Positions 39,701 through 43,899 of a DNA stretch of 64,000 nucleotides are shown piece after piece. This stretch comes from Owenia fusiformis. Taxonomy: Eukaryota > Annelida > Polychaeta > Sabellida > Oweniidae. Under the pieces are notes generated by a model that was not told where the DNA came from, did no database searches, and saw only the letters and a program-made list of their open reading frames with translations. Position 1 is the stretch's first letter, and the number at the start of each line of letters is the position of its first letter. Both the position numbers and the translations under genes were made by a program. The stretch is from assembly GCA_903813345.2 (NCBI GenBank), contig CAIIXF020000001.1, positions 58,357,885 through 58,421,884 of the forward strand. The letters are read 5' to 3'.

Positions 39701-41222
39701 TTATCCTTTCACAACTTCTGGCCCTTGAATCTCCACAAAACAGCATTTTTCTTTCAATATTTTGTATCAAAAGAGGCTCATTCTGTTTACTCCTTCTCTT
39801 TGAAGAGTTGTGAAGAGCTTTTCACTACCAAATATACCTTGATGACCAAATTATTTTAATCTAATACACGCAGTCACTCTGTTCTGAACCGATCCGAAAT
39901 TGTTCCGTTCCATAGCAAAATGCTCCGAACCGAACTGTTCCGATTTTTTTTGTTCTGTGACATCTCTAGTCATAATACAAATCAAAATACCAATACAAAG
40001 TAAGTAAAAGAGACCGACTTGGGCAAGGCTATCTCTAACGGTTAACCTGAAAATGCGGAGACAACACTTTACAGACAATATTTTAGGATAGAAAATCCAA
40101 AATGGCTGCCTTAACATTTACCCATAATGCCGAAAAACTAATTAGTAAGTTTTAGATTTTCTAATCATTCCTGAAAATAAATTTGAAATGGATCTGTCAA
40201 ATGGCTATCCTGAAAATGAGCAGACAAGACTTTACAGACCAATTGTAGGACGGAAAAATCCAAAATGGCTGCCTTATTAACATTTACCCATAATACCGAA
40301 AATGGTTCAAAACATCCGAATAGTTATCCGCTATTCAAACCAATCACAGATACCTTCAATTGAAATCCAATTGGTATTCATGTTATTTAATATATCATTA
40401 AAATCTAGTGGCATTGATCCCAGATAGTTAGGTATAATGTGCATTAAAGCTGTGGCCTTTTGTAATTAAGGGAGTTTCAGCCATGTTAACATTTTCGAAA
40501 ATAACATGGTAGAGAAGCATCAAAATATAAAAGGCCACACATATGATAGCCAAACTACAAAACAAATTAAAATAAACAAAAGGAGCTAGGTACGAAATAT
40601 TTCGAGGAAAATGCCTGACGTATACGGTATCCATGTGAAAAGTCGGAACAAAATGCGTTCATTTTTGGCGTTCGGTTTTGTGCTGTATCGGCGATCACTT
40701 TTTGAAGTTTTTCTTCAGGAATATTTTTGCTTGACAATAATCAGGTAAAATGCGAATTTGCATGACATATTCTGTTACGCAAAAAAAACTGGAGTGACTT
40801 CAAATTTTCCAGCAATTGTGTGACAAATACCCAAATTGCGGGACAGTTGAACGGCCTGGACTTATAAAAATGTTTGTTTGTTTATATCCATCTGTACTAG
40901 GTGCTTTGATGCCACCTTTGTTTAGTCTCTGGTGCTTGTTTTTCACATTGTGCTGCCACTTGTAGGTTTTACACGGATAGTTTTTAGAAGTCTCTACAAA
41001 CAGCAAGAACAAAAAAAGGCTGAATAAAAAAGTCAAAAATAAAAAAATGACTCATATTGAAGTCATATTCTGCACAACATACATTGTATTATTTAGTAAA
41101 TCGTCATTGAAATAAGTATCAGAAAGTTGGCTTTGTGAAAAGATATTTGGCGAATCTAAATACCTGTCTGAACTAGCAGAACTCGGCTGATCAAATAACA
41201 CGATTGTTTTTTTCGTCGACAT
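9663..41222 (-). CDS. UCKL1: Uridine-cytidine kinase-like 1, whole gene (13 coding exons)
   Basis: Spliced from 13 exons (listed separately) that join in phase to give 555 residues plus a stop, close to the roughly 550 typical of animal UCKL1. Residues 1-100 are a Ser/Pro/Arg-rich tail. Residues 110-310 form the uridine kinase domain, with the P-loop GGSASGKT at 113-120. Residues 380-555 are a uracil-phosphoribosyltransferase-like domain containing [13 protein letters not shown]. The family phosphorylates uridine and cytidine to UMP and CMP in pyrimidine salvage. The UPRT-like part of animal members is generally thought to have little or no activity. The start ATG (41220-41222) was chosen because its 59-nt exon ends with AG and exon 2 begins with T, giving a clean join. 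The gene is divergent from CASZ1. Its introns are heavily loaded with transposons. Confidence 0.93.
9740..12775 (-). other. UCKL1 intron 12, unique part
   Basis: About 3 kb of AT-rich intron with no gene or clear element recognised. Short frames here have no domain similarity. Confidence 0.6.
12776..13676. repeat. 83-bp minisatellite, about 9-10 copies
   Basis: The unit runs 'tatgatgatgatacactata', 'tatgaggatacaccctatta', 'tgatgatacacaatgatgaa', 'gacacactatgatgacaata', 'cac'. The clean core is 12817-13571 and the edges are degenerate. It is in intron 12 of UCKL1 and ends less than 100 bp from the splice-donor array. Confidence 0.85.
13765..14512 (-). repeat. 43-bp minisatellite made of exon 12 end plus splice donor, 17 copies
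   Basis: Read on the minus strand, each unit is the last 37 nt of UCKL1 exon 12 (GAAGTTAATGATTGC through GGCATTG) followed by the first 6 nt of the intron (GTAAGT). The copy at the exon is the genuine one and 16 more follow in the intron. Most keep ATTGGTAAGTG; two (near 14390 and 14432) lack one base but still read ATTGTAAGTG. Two copies carry an extra AT. Because 43 is not a multiple of 3, and TAA follows GGTAAGTGCAGT, use of any distal donor would truncate the protein. Confidence 0.93.
14475..14573 (-). CDS. UCKL1: UCKL1 exon 12 (multiplied splice sites on both sides)
   Basis: 99 nt coding for [20 protein letters not shown] and [12 protein letters not shown]. The acceptor TTTCAG|GTGTGCATTCT is repeated at 14609 and 14646. 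The donor ATTG|GTAAGTG is the first of 17 near-identical copies that continue into the intron to about 13765. Only the acceptor at 14573 and the donor at 14475 give the conserved protein. Confidence 0.95.
14574..14659 (-). repeat. Triplicated splice acceptor upstream of UCKL1 exon 12
   Basis: TTTCAGGTGTGCATTCT occurs three times on the minus strand, with exon starts at 14573, 14609 and 14646. Each is preceded by a T-rich 'ATTTATCCA' tract. The spacings are 36 and 37 nt. Use of the middle acceptor would add 12 in-frame codons; use of the far one would shift the frame. Confidence 0.85.
14660..15102 (-). other. UCKL1 intron 11, unique part
   Basis: Intron sequence with no repeat or element recognised beyond the acceptor copies described separately. 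Confidence 0.6.
15103..15391 (-). CDS. UCKL1: UCKL1 exon 11 (UPRT core)
   Basis: 289 nt, acceptor TTTTCAG, donor TCAG|GTAATT. It codes for [37 protein letters not shown] and [14 protein letters not shown], the region corresponding to the PRPP-binding loop of uracil phosphoribosyltransferases. Confidence 0.96.
15392..16657 (-). other. UCKL1 intron 10 with decayed repeats
   Basis: Two diverged copies of a segment containing 'ttgaat(g)tcttcttttgaata' and 'taatttgggtaata' lie at about 15955-16060 and 16085-16215. A GGAC-type tail ('gactgactgacggacagagg ... ctatatcccta ... gggataataagg') lies at 16505-16600 and is related to one at 25115-25210. Confidence 0.5.
16658..16720 (-). CDS. UCKL1: UCKL1 exon 10
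   Basis: 63 nt, phase 0 at both ends, acceptor TTTCAG, donor AAG|GTCAGT. It codes for [15 protein letters not shown] and RLNCKK; the 'TPQG.xYxGK' signature fits the UPRT-like domain. Confidence 0.9.
16743..18163. repeat. 121-bp minisatellite with two alternating variants, interrupted by a MITE
   Basis: About eight full copies of a 120-122 bp unit containing 'ctaacctatgtaccatattt', 'tctctaatagactcaaatag' and 'ccccttaatatgatttagat'. Variants with 'cccatatattagtagg' and 'ctcatatattaatagg' alternate, giving a roughly 243-bp higher-order repeat. A 492-bp element splits the array at 17052. It lies in intron 9 of UCKL1. Confidence 0.88.
17054..17545. mobile_element. TA-target MITE inside the minisatellite
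   Basis: Terminal inverted repeats CTGTAAAACGGGTA are flanked by TA on both sides (17052-17053 and 17546-17547). Neighbouring minisatellite copies give the exact empty site (aatcata|ta|tctaacc), proving a clean insertion with TA duplication. The subterminal DNA is rich in 'ttttagcg' words. TA duplication and the lack of coding frames suggest a non-autonomous Tc1/mariner-like element. Confidence 0.88.
18337..18430 (-). CDS. UCKL1: UCKL1 exon 9 (start of UPRT-like domain)
   Basis: 94 nt, acceptor ATTACAG, donor AAA|GTAAGC. It codes for [20 protein letters not shown] and [11 protein letters not shown], highly conserved in UCKL1. Confidence 0.95.
18431..19369 (-). other. UCKL1 intron 8
   Basis: Nothing recognised: no element ends, no coding exon. 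The exon between it and intron 7 (19370-19485) is listed separately. Confidence 0.55.
19370..19485 (-). CDS. UCKL1: UCKL1 exon 8 (linker)
   Basis: 116 nt, acceptor TTTCAG, donor CAG|GTAGTT. It codes for a linker ending [17 protein letters not shown], matching the UCKL1 segment that joins the kinase to the UPRT-like domain. Confidence 0.9.
19847..19908 (-). CDS. UCKL1: UCKL1 exon 7
   Basis: 62 nt, acceptor TTTCTAG, donor AAG|GTAGAA. It codes for [20 protein letters not shown], the last helix of the kinase domain. The phase matches exons 6 and 8. It is too short to stand out as an open frame. Confidence 0.92.
19999..20242 (-). mobile_element. Deletion derivative of the 23927-25299 repeat, inverted
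   Basis: Starts ACTGGTGATCCACTCG and ends GTTACATAAA. The first about 95 bp match the complement of 25205-25299 and the rest matches the complement of 23927-24060, so the middle is missing. It contains a perfect 12-bp-arm hairpin GTTACCAAAACG/CGTTTTGGTAAC near 20026. In intron 6 of UCKL1. Confidence 0.75.
20243..21194 (-). other. UCKL1 intron 6, unassigned part
   Basis: No element ends or genes recognised in this portion of the 5.6-kb intron 6. Confidence 0.5.
21195..21670. repeat. Palindrome and short tandem repeats
   Basis: A hairpin with arms 'gattgaatatgggtttta' (21233) and 'taaaacccatattcaatc' (about 21363) encloses 'gagggagcgcagcgaccgag', a motif common in invertebrate repeats. It is followed at 21500-21625 by about three copies of 'aatacgattttttcccgggg'. 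The minus-strand frame at 21222-21416 is a by-product of the palindrome. Confidence 0.6.
21745..22762. mobile_element. TIR element with tandem CAACCCCAAGT/CAACCCCAGTAAAA ends
   Basis: The left end (21745-21895) and right end (22617-22762) are inverted copies. Each is built from short tandem words CTCAACCCCAAGTCAA and CTCAACCCCAGTAAAA. The outer tips are GGTCATCTCAACCCC and its complement. The interior of about 700 bp holds a 'gtagccaggagg...ctatgcccctgg' block and no transposase. The structure is that of a non-autonomous element with subterminal repeats. In UCKL1 intron 6. Confidence 0.72.
22763..23926 (-). other. UCKL1 intron 6, unassigned part
   Basis: No gene or clear element. The frames here are short and lack domains. 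Confidence 0.5.
23927..25299. mobile_element. 1.4-kb repeat with ATGGCGGCC tandem units
   Basis: The ends match the short inverted copy at 19999-20242. The interior (about 24290-24860) has about four units of 130-150 bp, each with 'aaaatggcggccattttt', 'caaaatggcc', and 'tatgaacaaaatcgctc'. Further 'aaaatggccgccatttt' lies at 24993. A (GGAC)n run lies at 25118-25150 followed by 'ctatatccctccgaacttcg' and 'gggataataagg'. The open frames through it are repeat translation. Non-autonomous; type unknown. Confidence 0.7.
25481..25670 (-). CDS. UCKL1: UCKL1 exon 6
   Basis: Acceptor TTCCAG, donor AGAG|GTGTAG. It codes for [36 protein letters not shown] and the 'ADIIVPRG' segment, the lid and base-recognition part of the kinase. 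Confidence 0.95.
25722..26196. mobile_element. TA-target MITE in UCKL1 intron 5
   Basis: Terminal inverted repeats CCGGATTTTCTCGCATAT are flanked by TA (25720-25721 and 26197-26198). Subterminal 'gggcgtataag' words occur on both sides. The interior has a duplicated 'ttaatgttgaaacaaagtaac' block. No coding content. It occupies most of the 702-bp intron 5. Confidence 0.85.
26373..26444 (-). CDS. UCKL1: UCKL1 exon 5
   Basis: 24 codons in phase 0, acceptor TTGCAG, donor GAC|GTAAGT. It codes for [17 protein letters not shown], the conserved 'VIFEGI' strand of the kinase. It is separated from exon 4 by the 9.5-kb retrotransposon. Confidence 0.93.
26494..26558 (+). repeat. Split direct repeat A1
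   Basis: 65 bp starting ATACTATTTACAGCTGACAC and ending CCCATGATGTTG. It is identical, as read, to 34905-34969. It marks the 5' end of the YR retrotransposon. Confidence 0.88.
26559..28886 (+). other. 5' non-coding region of the YR retrotransposon
   Basis: About 2.3 kb between A1 and the leader ATG with no convincing frame. It contains the minisatellite at 27357-27830. Promoter elements were not identified. Confidence 0.6.
27357..27830. repeat. About 55-bp minisatellite in the retrotransposon leader region
   Basis: Seven or eight copies of 'gtgaggcacctgatgagtgg', 'tggcctgagagtttgtagat' and 'ccctagttttttt', with small length changes. The minus-strand frame across it (27322-27636) is repeat translation. 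Confidence 0.8.
28887..29216 (+). CDS. YR retrotransposon leader exon (110 codons)
   Basis: Starts at ATG 28887 and codes for an acidic protein beginning [20 protein letters not shown]. It is rich in Glu, Asp and Leu, with a basic [10 protein letters not shown] stretch near the end that could act as a nuclear signal. The frame runs 19 codons past GAACAG|GTCAGT, but that site is a good donor in phase 0. Three acceptors downstream (exon starts 29991, 31159 and 31726) are also phase 0. I recognise no family for this exon. It may be the N terminus of Gag, or a shared leader for several proteins. Confidence 0.7.
29217..29990 (+). other. Probable intron in the YR retrotransposon
   Basis: 774 bp from GTCAGT to ATCATTCCAG, AT-rich and full of stops. 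Removal joins the leader exon to the recombinase frame in phase 0. Confidence 0.7.
29991..31082 (+). CDS. Tyrosine recombinase of the YR retrotransposon
   Basis: 363 codons from the acceptor at 29991 (first in-frame ATG at 30024) to TAA. It is the integrase of this element class. The catalytic set is visible: Arg in [11 protein letters not shown], Lys within GKTTKV, the H-x-x-R motif in SHGIRRNV, and the nucleophile Tyr (codon 31002-31004) in RTYIAP. The N-terminal core-binding part has [18 protein letters not shown] and an insert with H-x3-C, x7, C-x-C ([13 protein letters not shown]). That insert resembles the zinc ribbon of ALOG proteins, which are thought to descend from DIRS-type recombinases. 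No stops or frameshifts. It may be made as a fusion to the leader exon (473 residues). Confidence 0.85.
   Translation, partial: DIPGKSLIRARMEHLDSLLLDSRYEKQKSSLQIELENFLLKFHPPKDLQSATPMDVRVFIVSKDHKGKTVTHLPSCNNESDCNCPKSLSAGSVDSLIGKIRAIFRDNGRDIDNPAASPIIKSHLKAVRLEQSKAGVLPKKAIQVQFHKLNKIVHHIRYKLNNPRLSTLQKYVLLRDVTFFIIIAQSGDRAGDLGQLRLNNIIVAPDESIIQITLTMGKTTKVNSPRVMILPKSDGPFCPVSAFKTYNSFLNEKNLQQTGYCFKPLLPDNKSLSLDRPFSSSLANDRLKSYLTHLKLWQGESSHGIRRNVASTLMLLGVSNEGIKAHIGINMDSVLRTYIAPAHSKLQLSTSKSLSDNMAKLSK
31159..31635 (+). CDS. Gag-like zinc-knuckle protein of the YR retrotransposon
   Basis: 158 codons from the acceptor CATTTTTCAG|TTA to TAA; the frame is open back to 31093 but the acceptor is strong. The first part is helical and charged ([18 protein letters not shown]). 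It ends in a CCHC knuckle, [14 protein letters not shown], at 31570-31611, of the C-x2-C-x4-H-x4-C nucleocapsid type that binds nucleic acid. A Ser/Thr/Pro-rich linker precedes it. In phase with the leader exon, the fusion would be 268 residues. It lies between the recombinase and RT frames. Confidence 0.75.
   Translation, partial: LRALKSELQSVQKAQGSDSVASILREVKEYAARRDPDTEVLHNKLSALDQRARLAGHKDADTYTHVFARFMANKSSRKIGALVSSLLATKAEAAVIDRELKFFKAHPSSSTKTPTTSDRWNTTNKGEGFGRNRLSIVCWICNKSGHRSFECTSRKQDN
31726..34407 (+). CDS. Reverse transcriptase-RNase H-SGNH hydrolase polyprotein
   Basis: 893 codons from the acceptor TTGTTTCAG|GAC (upstream ATG at 31717) to TAA. RT motifs in order: [21 protein letters not shown] (motif A), [10 protein letters not shown] (B), LLYIDDRL with YIDD at 32548-32559 (C), IVFLGLICD (E). 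RNase H follows with IFTDASN, a Glu in [16 protein letters not shown] and NLADFPSRK, so all four acidic residues appear present. The C-terminal roughly 170 residues are an SGNH/GDSL hydrolase-like domain: LLLGDSM (Ser codon 33952-33954), LHIGTNN, and DGLHLN with the Asp-x-x-His pair. SGNH domains are reported in some Ngaro-type elements. Fully open, so the element may be competent or recently so. Confidence 0.88.
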   Translation, partial: DYPLQLANTNIRSSTQIPYVNIGGKPLDLNSGHVPMEEAPLSGHVNILSIPLPDPNYFVAGNVHNYLHNWDTIIPKDSGNRDSILDWITNCVNIHDFMVPFKGEFQGQQLNHSFPPTRAFSNTSKCDGFEEFIDEEILSRVQSGAITFLGKVGEVLPPHIISPLTVEPNKPRLCISLRYLNCFMRDTPFTLDTLNEVPRILSETSKMTILDDRKAYDNIFIHESCRTLTGFRWRDCYFVCNTLPFGWKNSAYVYHSINLIGISYLRKMSVSALLYIDDRLVEHYNGKLTSESDNNQRATLAIYMATELFSRLGYFIGISKSVFQPVDSIVFLGLICDAKKLAFFIPQNKKEKFATLREYILSQTHIELETLQSFVGLIISFTPAIPAAKLYTSSCNIAIAKSSGSSIPIQGSLEQEIKYWRYLDEWNSHMSWQSEKHEVIQIFTDASNLKWAGLTKSSEVSDYWLESEQGQDIMVKEAMALLKTLESMSNQLDNKRIDAKVDSQVLIYSWKKQGSRSPELNEVMKQIFHFLLNHNASLKLEYVPSAENLADFPSRKLNKTDTMLSKASWLRVQQAFGGKSGHTFDAMSLDSNVMTGSSNLPLPHFTPSATPLSNGVNFFCQNLSPDQNYYIFPPFGQIATVLHHVLKEKVSATIIVPALEPAPTWLNSLSSHSVGCVVLGFKGDKHALKFPTKKGFQPDSKGLVTNLIAVRVHPDFQPNSNETLSAMYSNQISDCRVLLLGDSMLRFVKLDNPMVQVSSFSGAKIQDINNVLQSTLNRLQPLFLLLHIGTNNLNKHYSQVHKACKHFEELAEVITSNVNITVIISSAISTSSESVNLKVQAFNHFIASLCANKTWSFLSHSNVLLEDLADGLHLNRRGQIKFMNNINEVINLS
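34408..34845 (+). other. 3' non-coding region of the YR retrotransposon
   Basis: About 440 bp between the polyprotein stop and B1. No coding frame. AATAAA occurs at 34624-34629 and could serve as a poly(A) signal. Confidence 0.5.
34846..34969 (+). repeat. Split direct repeats B1 and A2
   Basis: B1 (34846-34911) runs from GCGCATTTTCTCCATATC to ATACTAT and A2 (34905-34969) continues from the shared ATACTAT. The adjoining B1A2 block matches the circle-junction arrangement expected of YR retrotransposons. Confidence 0.88.
34970..35930 (+). other. YR retrotransposon segment between A2 and B2
   Basis: About 960 bp, non-coding, with an A-rich stretch at 35101-35140. The minus-strand frames here show no domain. 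Confidence 0.5.
35931..35996 (+). repeat. Split direct repeat B2 (3' end)
   Basis: 66 bp identical, as read, to 34846-34911, ending ATACTAT before host CACCTGTAAA. Confidence 0.88.
36255..36425 (-). CDS. UCKL1: UCKL1 exon 4
   Basis: 57 codons in phase 0, donor AAG|GTAAAT. It codes for [13 protein letters not shown] and [15 protein letters not shown], hallmark uridine kinase segments for nucleoside binding. The acceptor AAAAG|GTG has a poor pyrimidine tract but the protein join to exon 3 is exact. Confidence 0.92.
36761..36867 (-). CDS. UCKL1: UCKL1 exon 3 (P-loop)
   Basis: Acceptor TTTACAG, donor AAG|GTGAGT. It codes for the nucleotide-binding Walker A loop GGSASGKT followed by the helix [12 protein letters not shown] and the conserved SMDSFYK. 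A hAT element ends only 54 bp upstream of this acceptor. Confidence 0.95.
36922..37878 (+). mobile_element. hAT derivative with a BED zinc-finger exon pair
   Basis: Terminal inverted repeats TAGGGGTGGGTCGGGCGG are flanked by an exact 8-bp target duplication GGAAATAC (36914-36921 and 37879-37886), diagnostic of the hAT superfamily. Subterminal sequences are packed with 'gcccggcccg' words. It keeps the first two coding exons of a transposase (BED finger) but lacks the RNase-H-like catalytic and hAT dimerisation regions, so it is non-autonomous. It lies in UCKL1 intron 2 in antisense, ending its left TIR 54 bp from exon 3. Confidence 0.93.
37089..37613 (+). pseudogene. BED zinc-finger fragment of a hAT transposase
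   Basis: Exon 1 (37089-37242) starts [15 protein letters not shown] and codes for [10 protein letters not shown] and [12 protein letters not shown], ending G|GTACGT. Exon 2 (37528-37613) begins after TTTTTCAG, completes the finger with [12 protein letters not shown], and stops at TAG 37611-37613. Together they make a complete BED C2H2 DNA-binding finger (Cys-x2-Cys ... His-x4-His). All transposase sequence after that is missing. It might still make a small DNA-binding peptide if transcribed. Confidence 0.8.
38098..38366 (-). CDS. UCKL1: UCKL1 exon 2 (N-terminal tail into kinase domain)
   Basis: Acceptor TTATTAG|T, donor ATTG|GTATGT. It codes for a Ser/Pro/Arg-rich stretch with several SP sites, then the conserved block [13 protein letters not shown] that precedes the kinase domain in animal UCKL1. 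The last codon is split G|GT with exon 3. Confidence 0.9.
38570..38830. repeat. Dispersed roughly 125-150 bp repeat, two copies
   Basis: Units contain 'attttaggaTggaaaatcc'-type sequence, 'aaaatggccaccttaaaat' and 'tacccagaatg.caaaaaacta'. Related copies lie at 40070-40300. In UCKL1 intron 1; no coding role. Confidence 0.6.
38840..39582 (-). other. UCKL1 intron 1, unassigned part
   Basis: No element ends or genes recognised. Open frames on both strands are short and lack domains. Confidence 0.5.
39591..39968. mobile_element. hAT-type MITE in UCKL1 intron 1
   Basis: 378 bp with imperfect terminal inverted repeats TAGAGGTGTTACGGA / TAGAGATGTCACAGAA and an exact 8-bp target duplication GTCATAAT (39583-39590 and 39969-39976). 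Subterminal regions are rich in 'cggaacaa/ttgttccg' and 'cggttcgg' words. No coding capacity. Confidence 0.88.
40070..40300. repeat. Dispersed roughly 125-150 bp repeat, two more copies
   Basis: Two units with 'ggatagaaaatccaaaatgg', 'ctgcctt' and 'acatttacccataatgccgaaaa', relatives of those at 38570-38830. Confidence 0.6.
40303..40348. repeat. Inverted copy of the UCKL1 5' flank
   Basis: ACATCCGAATAGTTATCCGC and its surroundings (about 46 bp with a few mismatches) are the reverse complement of 41240-41286, which lies 18-64 bp upstream of the UCKL1 start codon. Confidence 0.8.
40349..40448. repeat. Uninterrupted copy of the sequence that hosts the non-LTR element
   Basis: ATACCTTCAATTGAAATCCAAT followed 6 bp later by TTCATGTTATTTAATATATC and 'aaatctagtggcattgatccca'. 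The first half recurs at 43009-43031 and the second at 47811-47865, that is, on either side of the non-LTR retrotransposon. Confidence 0.8.
41164..41222 (-). CDS. UCKL1: UCKL1 exon 1 (start codon)
   Basis: Codes for residues 1-19, beginning [15 protein letters not shown], then the first two bases (AG) of a split codon. The donor is AG|GTATTT. The exon was found by matching phase and style to exon 2. It is the only part of the gene with no family similarity to lean on, so an alternative first exon is possible. Confidence 0.7.
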
Positions 41223-41239
41223 GTTTTCACCCGGAAGTT

Positions 41240-41286
41240 TCTGTGATTGGTGTAAATAGCGGATAACTATTCGGATGTGTTGAACC
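41240..41286 (-). promoter_or_regulatory. UCKL1 5' flank, part of an inverted repeat
   Basis: About 47 bp directly upstream of the start codon, repeated inverted 0.9 kb away in intron 1 (40303-40348). It may be 5' UTR or core promoter. No TATA box is obvious. Confidence 0.5.
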
Positions 41287-43008
41287 GAAAACGTATACAC
41301 CATAGACACTCATCTCGTACGCTCAAAATATCATTTAAAATATTATTTTGCACATTTCCCAACTAATAATCAATCACGTTATTCATATATACCAGATTTT
41401 ATGAGATAATATAAAAACTGGAATTAGAAACCAACAATCCGCAATTTACGCAGCTCCTGCTCAGCTGAAGAGAAGTTGGCTAAGTATCTCCTCAATATTG
41501 CTCAAATTAGACATCTTAACGCATTTGAACTCGCAAAAAATGTAGCTGATAATCTACAAGAGATACGATTCAACATAGTCATTGATAGACGGTGATTGCA
41601 GCTGATTTTTAAGTAGGTATAAACTCTTTCCAAAGTTTCTAAATTTCTAGCTCCGACTGAGTCTGAAACTTCATCAAAGTGAACACCTGAAAACTTTTAT
41701 CAACAACAAACATTTGTCTGGAAGTAGCTAAACTTCTGTATATTCCAAAGATTTTACAATAGATTCGATGTTGAAATATTCCAATAGACCGTTAGTGTAA
41801 CTACGATTTGTCTCCTGAATACTTTTACTTCAATTTCTGCAGATTGATATGTCACAAAGGTGTTAGGACAGCGTAGCCAGGGGGGGGAGTGGCCCCCTGG
41901 TTAGAAATTCTTTCAAAAGCATGTACGGGCCTGAAGGATTGGCGTAGGTGCTTAAAATTATAGTGACAGACAACTCTGCATCTTTCTAGCTGTCAATGTT
42001 TCTCAAATCGTATATCGAATAGTTTGCCATTCATTTACAGAATCGGTAAAGCAAGTAAATGTAAACCATTCCGAGGAATTTTATAAAATTGAATATAATG
42101 GGGCCTACGGATTATAAGTTGAGCTTTGTTGGGTTGAGCTTTAATGGGCCTTATTTTCAAAGGCACCTGTATATATTACTGTATGAGAACATTTTAAAAC
42201 ATCTCAACCCCCTCCCCCTCTCCCTTATGAGCCTTATGTGACATAAAGTTGTGTACCTGTGAAAAAACAGATACTTTAGGCTAGATACAATTTTTTATTA
42301 GTTTAAGAACAGTGTTTAGATAGGTAATCATAGGCATAGCGCCTGGTACACTGGGTACGCACAGGCGTACCAGATGGTTGCAAATTCGCTCCAAACACAA
42401 CCAAATTTCAAAATTTTCCCAGACCCCCCTAAATACTCGTTTTTTTGCTTTGCTCAACTCTTGTTCCCGCGGTGGCGTACTACTTAGAAATATAGCGCTA
42501 CGCTCATGGTAATGTTGGAATATACATATGTATAATAAACCTGAATGAAATATAAAGTCTGGAACTTTATAAAGGGAAGGAATATGAATTTTATTCCAAG
42601 GGGTAATATGACATTGTTGTGAAATACAATCACTCTAACAAGACATTGACCAAAGCTTTTAAGAACCAATCATGTCATGCCACACCATTCCCATTTAAAT
42701 ATATTTAAGAATTTTAAACTTTTTCAAACTTATCTAAATTGTTTGGTTTTGATACAAGATATTGCAACTATCAGTAATTTGTTTGTTCTGCATTTCCGTA
42801 AGAAAAGTCATCAAATTCTTGTCATCATATTCAAAATTCATCTTATTCAAAAGAAAATATAAATTCATATGAAAAATAGAAAGTCTCTCATGACTTCAAG
42901 GAATGCTATTTTAATATTAACCATGAATTATAAACATAATTTTTACAGGAATTATGGGTCATCAATTTTCTTTCAATATTTTTGGTTTTATAAATTTGTG
43001 AAAATAAA
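41287..43008. other. Intergenic, between UCKL1 and the non-LTR element
   Basis: No gene recognised. A 'gtagccagggggggag' block at about 41872 and 'ggcatagcgcctggtacac' at about 42333 look like fragments of dispersed repeats also hinted at near 2876 and 22180. Confidence 0.5.
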
Positions 43009-43449
43009 ATACCTTCAATTGAAATCCAATTATAATAATAATAATAATAATAATATATATTTCAGTTTAGTCAATTTTTACAATAACATACAGTTTTGAT
43101 GGAAAAATAATGAAAATGCAATGACACTTAAAATAAGTGTATTAAATTACACAATAGTTTTAATAAATGTTTATTGGAAATAGAAAAGGTACAAAAGAAA
43201 AAGAAAAAGGGAGTCATTTGAAGGGAGAGTTTGCAATTATGGGTTCAATGTGTCTAATCTCTATAACAATCGTCCATGTTAGTCAATGATGCAGTTTAAC
43301 CCCTAGTTGGCCCATGCACCCCCTAGGATGTCACCCTGCACCACTAACCAACGTGTTGAACAACATTTTGAGTGGTTAAAATAAAAGTTCCTTCTCAATC
43401 GCTTTTTTAAACACTTTATATAACATCATTGGATAATAGGTTATACGTA

Positions 43450-43899
43450 TTAAGATTGATAATTCTGAATTAGGTATAACTTTAACTGTGTTTTAAATTT
43501 CTTATTGTTTTGTATTTGTTTTAATTCAGTGGGTAACACGTTCCAAAATTTTGCTCCTTCGACTTTTATTGAGTTTTCTGTTAAAGTATTGCGTGATTTT
43601 ATTCGATGGATATTTTCCTTTCTTCTAGTATGGTAATTATGGCACTCTTGATTTTTCATAAAATAATTACTAAAGTGGGAAATCATAACTGTGTTAACCT
43701 CATGTATGCATTTTTGTACAAAAGATACAACTGAGAGTTTATGAATATCACATAGTTTGAGAATCGAAAATTTTTTAAAATTGTGTGAAATGTGTTCTTT
43801 AAGAGGTGTGGTTGTCAAAATTCTCAGAAAGCGTTTTTGTAATTTAAATAATGGGTCAAGGGATGTTTTGGTGGCATTGCCCCAAATCAAGTTGCAATA
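43450..43899 (-). pseudogene. LINE ORF2, C-terminal remnant in another frame
   Basis: Codes for YCNLIWGNATKTSLDPLFKL and QKRFLRILTTTPL, the C-terminal region typical of this LINE group, then runs to TGA. It adjoins the broken RT with a frame change at about 43890-43905, so a deletion of the RT centre (an estimated 150-200 codons by family length) joined the two parts. Confidence 0.8.
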
